Of a DNA stretch of 8,629 bases, positions 6,525-8,629 are shown piece by piece. Each line of letters opens with the position of its first letter. The first letter of the stretch is position 1. The DNA lies in the NCBI GenBank assembly GCA_036741235.1, contig DAINSQ010000196.1:1-8629 (forward strand), given 5' to 3'. A model generated the notes under the pieces. It was not told the DNA's origin. It searched no databases and worked only from the letters and a program-made list of their open reading frames with translations. The translations under genes and the position numbers were made by a program. This DNA comes from JABWBR01 sp036741235 (GTDB lineage Bacteria > Bacteroidota > Bacteroidia > Chitinophagales > Saprospiraceae).

Positions 6525-7235
6525 ATGATCAGATCAATTTTCCAAAGACGGAGCGGTACCTGGTATCTTTTGCTTGCCACGTTGGTGCTGCTATATTCGG
6601 GTTGCGCTTCGGAGACCTATTTCCACGCAAACTTTGAAGGTAATACGGTCGGGCAGCCGCCCCTATCGACACAAAAAGTAGGAACTGTACAAAAAGATGG
6701 GCCTGCCGGCAGTGTAATTGTAGTCAATCTTTCTCCAGAGCTTCCCGGTAATTGGGTAAAAGTAACCCGATCCGAAAATGCGACTTCCGTATCGGGTTTA
6801 CAAGGTACCCTCAAGCAGTTTGGCGGGGTGGGTGAGTATGTATTCACGGCCACTATGCACATCCCTTCAGAAAGCAAAGTAGTCACGATTCAATTTGAGC
6901 CGCATAATCAAGCCGTTAATCAATACGCTAATTTTCTGCACATCGATTTTCTCGAGAATAACAAGGTCAGAATAAACGATAATGACGCTACTACCTTTGG
7001 CGTCTTTCCAAGAGATAAACCTTTTATTGTACAGGTTACGCTCAATATCGGAAGTTCTGTATCAACGGCAAAAATCACGCTATCCGGAGCTGAAGCATCA
7101 GGAGAAGCTAACCATACCATAAGTCCGAATGGATTGGCGCCTCAGTTTGGGAATATCCGACTCTGGATGGGTTTTCCATGGACCGGCCATTTTCACGCTA
7201 CCAATATTGTCGTTAGGAAAAACGATGAAGATTAA
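6525..7235 (+). CDS. Putative lipoprotein of unknown family
   Basis: From the ATG at 6525-6527 the product is 236 residues; an in-frame TTG three codons upstream (6516) is a less likely alternative. The N-terminus has an arginine-rich n-region (MIRSIFQRRSGTW), a hydrophobic core (YLLLATLVLL) and LYSGC, a lipobox-like site with Cys27 as the lipidated residue. The mature part looks all-beta: alternating strands such as VIVVNLSP, YVFTATMHIP, VVTIQFEP, PFIVQVTLNIG and AKITLSGAE, and a final FHATNIVVRKNDED. It begins YFHANFEGNTVGQPP, a style seen at the start of concanavalin-like jelly-roll domains, so a carbohydrate- or ligand-binding fold is possible. That is inference, and I recognise no catalytic motif. 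Sampled lines show lower GC (roughly 37-50%) than clpB. It is divergent from clpB and ends 25 bp before the convergent SGNH gene. I see no T9SS domain. Confidence 0.8.
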   Translation: MIRSIFQRRSGTWYLLLATLVLLYSGCASETYFHANFEGNTVGQPPLSTQKVGTVQKDGPAGSVIVVNLSPELPGNWVKVTRSENATSVSGLQGTLKQFGGVGEYVFTATMHIPSESKVVTIQFEPHNQAVNQYANFLHIDFLENNKVRINDNDATTFGVFPRDKPFIVQVTLNIGSSVSTAKITLSGAEASGEANHTISPNGLAPQFGNIRLWMGFPWTGHFHATNIVVRKNDED

Positions 7236-7260
7236 TCATTCACACTTTCACACCCAATCT

Positions 7261-7965
7261 TTACCTTCTTAACTCCGCCACCACCGCCGCTTTTAGCAGC
7301 GATACCCACCGGGCATACATCTTGCCGGAGGGGTGTAGCTGGTCGGAAGCGACGAGCGCGGGGTCTTGCAGGCCTTCGCGGGAAATGGGGGTAATATCGA
7401 TATAATGCACGCCGCGCTCCAGCGAAATAGATTTATTGGCGGCATTAAATTCGTCAATTTGCTCGCTGATGCGGGCAGGGTTGAAATTTTGTCCGAAGGG
7501 GGTATAGGCGTAGTCGGGAATTGACAGTACGAATACTCGTTCGGGCCGGCTACCTGCGTAAATGACGGCTTGCTCGAGCAAGTCGGCAAACTGTGTCTCG
7601 TATTCATCCAGCGGATACCCGCGGTATTGGTTGTTGACGCCGATGAGTAACGTGACGATATCAAAGCTGTTACCTACCGGCGGTTGGGCAGCGGCGATGG
7701 CAACGTCGAGGTCGGCGGTAGTCCAGCCGGTTTTGGCAATGACGCGCGCACTTCCCATGATTTGGTGCGGCAACAGGCTGTCGATCAACTGCGTCGGGAA
7801 GCGTTCATCTGCAGGCACGCCATGACCAATGGTGTACGAATCGCCCAGGGCCAGGCAGGAGATATACAGGGGCGTATCTACCGGCGGAGTGGGCTCGATT
7901 AAGGGGTCGCTTTCATGTTGACAGAAGGTGAAGGTAAGGGGGAGGAGGAGGAGGAGGAAGCGCAT
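7261..7965 (-). CDS. SGNH/GDSL-family hydrolase, exported, possible lipoprotein
   Basis: From the ATG at 7963-7965 the product is 234 residues; a TTG-initiated form ten codons longer is possible but less likely. Family members hydrolyse ester bonds in lipids, acylated sugars or peptides through a Ser-His-Asp triad. All blocks are visible: block I LALGDSYT (38-45) with nucleophile Ser43, block II Gly80 in KTGWTT, block III IGVNN (108-112) with Asn111, and block V SDQLHPSG (207-214) with Asp208 and His211. The N-terminus (MRFLLLLLPLTFTFCQ) is a short signal peptide ending at Cys15. The residue before Cys is Phe, not the usual Gly or Ala, so lipidation is uncertain. A Pro-rich linker (EPTPPVDTP, 24-32) precedes the catalytic domain. 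The polyleucine core is encoded by a GGA/TCC-type microsatellite. The gene is convergent with the lipoprotein gene, and a long palindrome lies upstream. The substrate cannot be read from the sequence. Confidence 0.92.
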   Translation of the reverse strand: MRFLLLLLPLTFTFCQHESDPLIEPTPPVDTPLYISCLALGDSYTIGHGVPADERFPTQLIDSLLPHQIMGSARVIAKTGWTTADLDVAIAAAQPPVGNSFDIVTLLIGVNNQYRGYPLDEYETQFADLLEQAVIYAGSRPERVFVLSIPDYAYTPFGQNFNPARISEQIDEFNAANKSISLERGVHYIDITPISREGLQDPALVASDQLHPSGKMYARWVSLLKAAVVAELRR

Positions 7966-8025
7966 ATGTTTGAGGAAAATTTTTGTATGAAACAAGGGAT
8001 GGGAGGATACTGTTCACGGGTTTTT

Positions 8026-8110
8026 TTTTACCACAGAGTAAAACGGAGTAAAACGGAGTGACACAGAGCGTTATCTTGACTCTGTGAAACTCCGTTTTAC
8101 TGTGGTAAAA
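8026..8110. repeat. Long imperfect palindrome (REP-like)
   Basis: The left arm (8026-8068, beginning TTTTACCACAGAG) pairs with the right arm (8080-8110, ending CTGTGGTAAAA) around an 11-nt loop. Both arms hold AAAACGGAGT or its complement. The left arm has it twice in tandem (8040-8049, 8050-8059) and the right arm once (8089-8098). Other differences are a 2-nt AG insertion in the left arm and a 2-nt mismatch beside the terminal CACAGAG/CTCTGTG stem. A nine-T run (8021-8029) abuts the left side. It lies between the ClC gene 3' end and the SGNH gene. The T-run is on the wrong side for a classic terminator of the leftward ClC gene, though a hairpin could still mark its 3' end. The layout suggests a dispersed intergenic repeat family. 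Confidence 0.8.
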
Positions 8111-8123
8111 TAAATCACATTCC

Positions 8124-8629
8124 CTACTCTATAATATTCGTCTTCAACTGCGTCCTGTAATAAGAAAACACATTCGACTTAGAAATAAACCCTACATATT
8201 TTCCATCGTGTACCACCGGCAAATTCCATGCGCCGGTATCGTCGAATTTTTTCATAGCCGCTTCCATGCTTTCGTTGATGTCAATGATGCCGGGAGGCCT
8301 TGTCATCAGATCTTTCACCCATACTTTTTCGTATAATTCATTTTTAAAAATAATCTCTCGGATATTGTCCAATAAAATGATGCCGATTAATTGATTTTCT
8401 TTAACTACCGGAAAAATATTCCTTTTTGATGCGGCGATAGCTTCTACCAGATCACCCAGTGTATTCTCCGGACCTACTGTTTTAAAATCGGTTTCGATAA
8501 GGTTATTCATTTTAAGCGACGACAAAATATTGCGGTCTTTATCCGAAGTAAAAATCTGCCCGCGGCTGGCTAATTTTTTGGCATCCATGGAATATTTTTC
8601 GTAAGATCTTGAAATAGCAAAGCTAATCG
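8124..8629 (-). CDS. ClC-type chloride channel/antiporter, C-terminal CBS region (5'-truncated by window edge)
   Basis: Two CBS domains are visible. Counting from an internal Met at 8586-8588, CBS1 spans ~28-80 (ETDFKTVGPENTLGDLVEAI, FPVV, GIILLDNIREI) and CBS2 ~91-146 (VKDLMTRPPGIIDINESMEA, GAWNLPVV, KYVGFISKSNVFSYYR). That Met is not the true start. The minus frame stays open to the window edge through at least 13 more codons, reading ISFAISRSYEKYS just before MDAKKLASRGQ. This stretch and the following KKLASRGQIFTSDKD resemble the linker between the last membrane helix and the CBS pair of Bacteroidota ClC proteins. ClC proteins are dimeric membrane chloride channels or Cl-/H+ antiporters whose cytosolic CBS domains bind nucleotides and modulate gating. 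The transmembrane part would lie beyond 8629. GC in sampled lines (about 25-45%) is lower than in clpB. The CBS call is certain; ClC membership rests on my recollection of family sequences. Confidence 0.82.
   Translation of the reverse strand, partial: ISFAISRSYEKYSMDAKKLASRGQIFTSDKDRNILSSLKMNNLIETDFKTVGPENTLGDLVEAIAASKRNIFPVVKENQLIGIILLDNIREIIFKNELYEKVWVKDLMTRPPGIIDINESMEAAMKKFDDTGAWNLPVVHDGKYVGFISKSNVFSYYRTQLKTNIIE

Noticed and set aside
8021..8110. Intrinsic terminator for the ClC gene
   Set aside because: For the leftward gene the tract after the hairpin is A-rich in the RNA, not U-rich; the T-run is on the plus strand. The element is better described as a palindromic repeat.

Overview
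The window looks like a chromosomal scaffold fragment from a member of the Bacteroidota, probably a Saprospiria- or Chitinophagia-like environmental lineage (the class is inference). The strongest pointer is a secreted protein ending in a type B (CHU_C-like) C-terminal sorting domain of the type IX secretion system. Supporting signs are a promoter matching the phylum's TTG / TAnnTTTG consensus and the general lack of Shine-Dalgarno sequences. A run of exactly 100 N shows that two contigs were joined inside a tandem repeat.

Layout: positions 1-217 hold no convincing gene, only a dyad and a doubtful 30-codon ORF. A leftward block follows: an ElaA-type GNAT acetyltransferase (218-697), a LamG/T9SS surface protein (713-1948), a YbaB/EbfC nucleoid-associated protein (2164-2475), a second LamG protein without a sorting domain (2551-3321), and the ClpB disaggregase (3374-6169). 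The 355-bp divergent intergenic region to the right of clpB carries a 10-bp tandem repeat (TATGAGGGTT) interrupted by the assembly gap. A rightward lipoprotein gene of unknown family follows (6525-7235). It converges on a leftward SGNH/GDSL hydrolase gene (7261-7965). An imperfect long palindrome (8026-8110) then separates this from the 3' end of a leftward ClC-type chloride channel/antiporter gene. Only that gene's CBS-domain tail lies in the window; the frame is open to the right edge.

The genes do not form an obvious single pathway. Housekeeping functions (ClpB proteostasis, YbaB nucleoid or DNA binding) are interleaved with envelope and secreted proteins (two LamG paralogs, one lipoprotein, one exported SGNH hydrolase). 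I see no mobile element, CRISPR array, tRNA or rRNA. I also see no clear new multi-gene system. The points most worth a second look are the LamG pair that differ in secretion signal, the G-rich decanucleotide array in the clpB/lipoprotein intergenic region, and the palindromic repeat next to the ClC gene.
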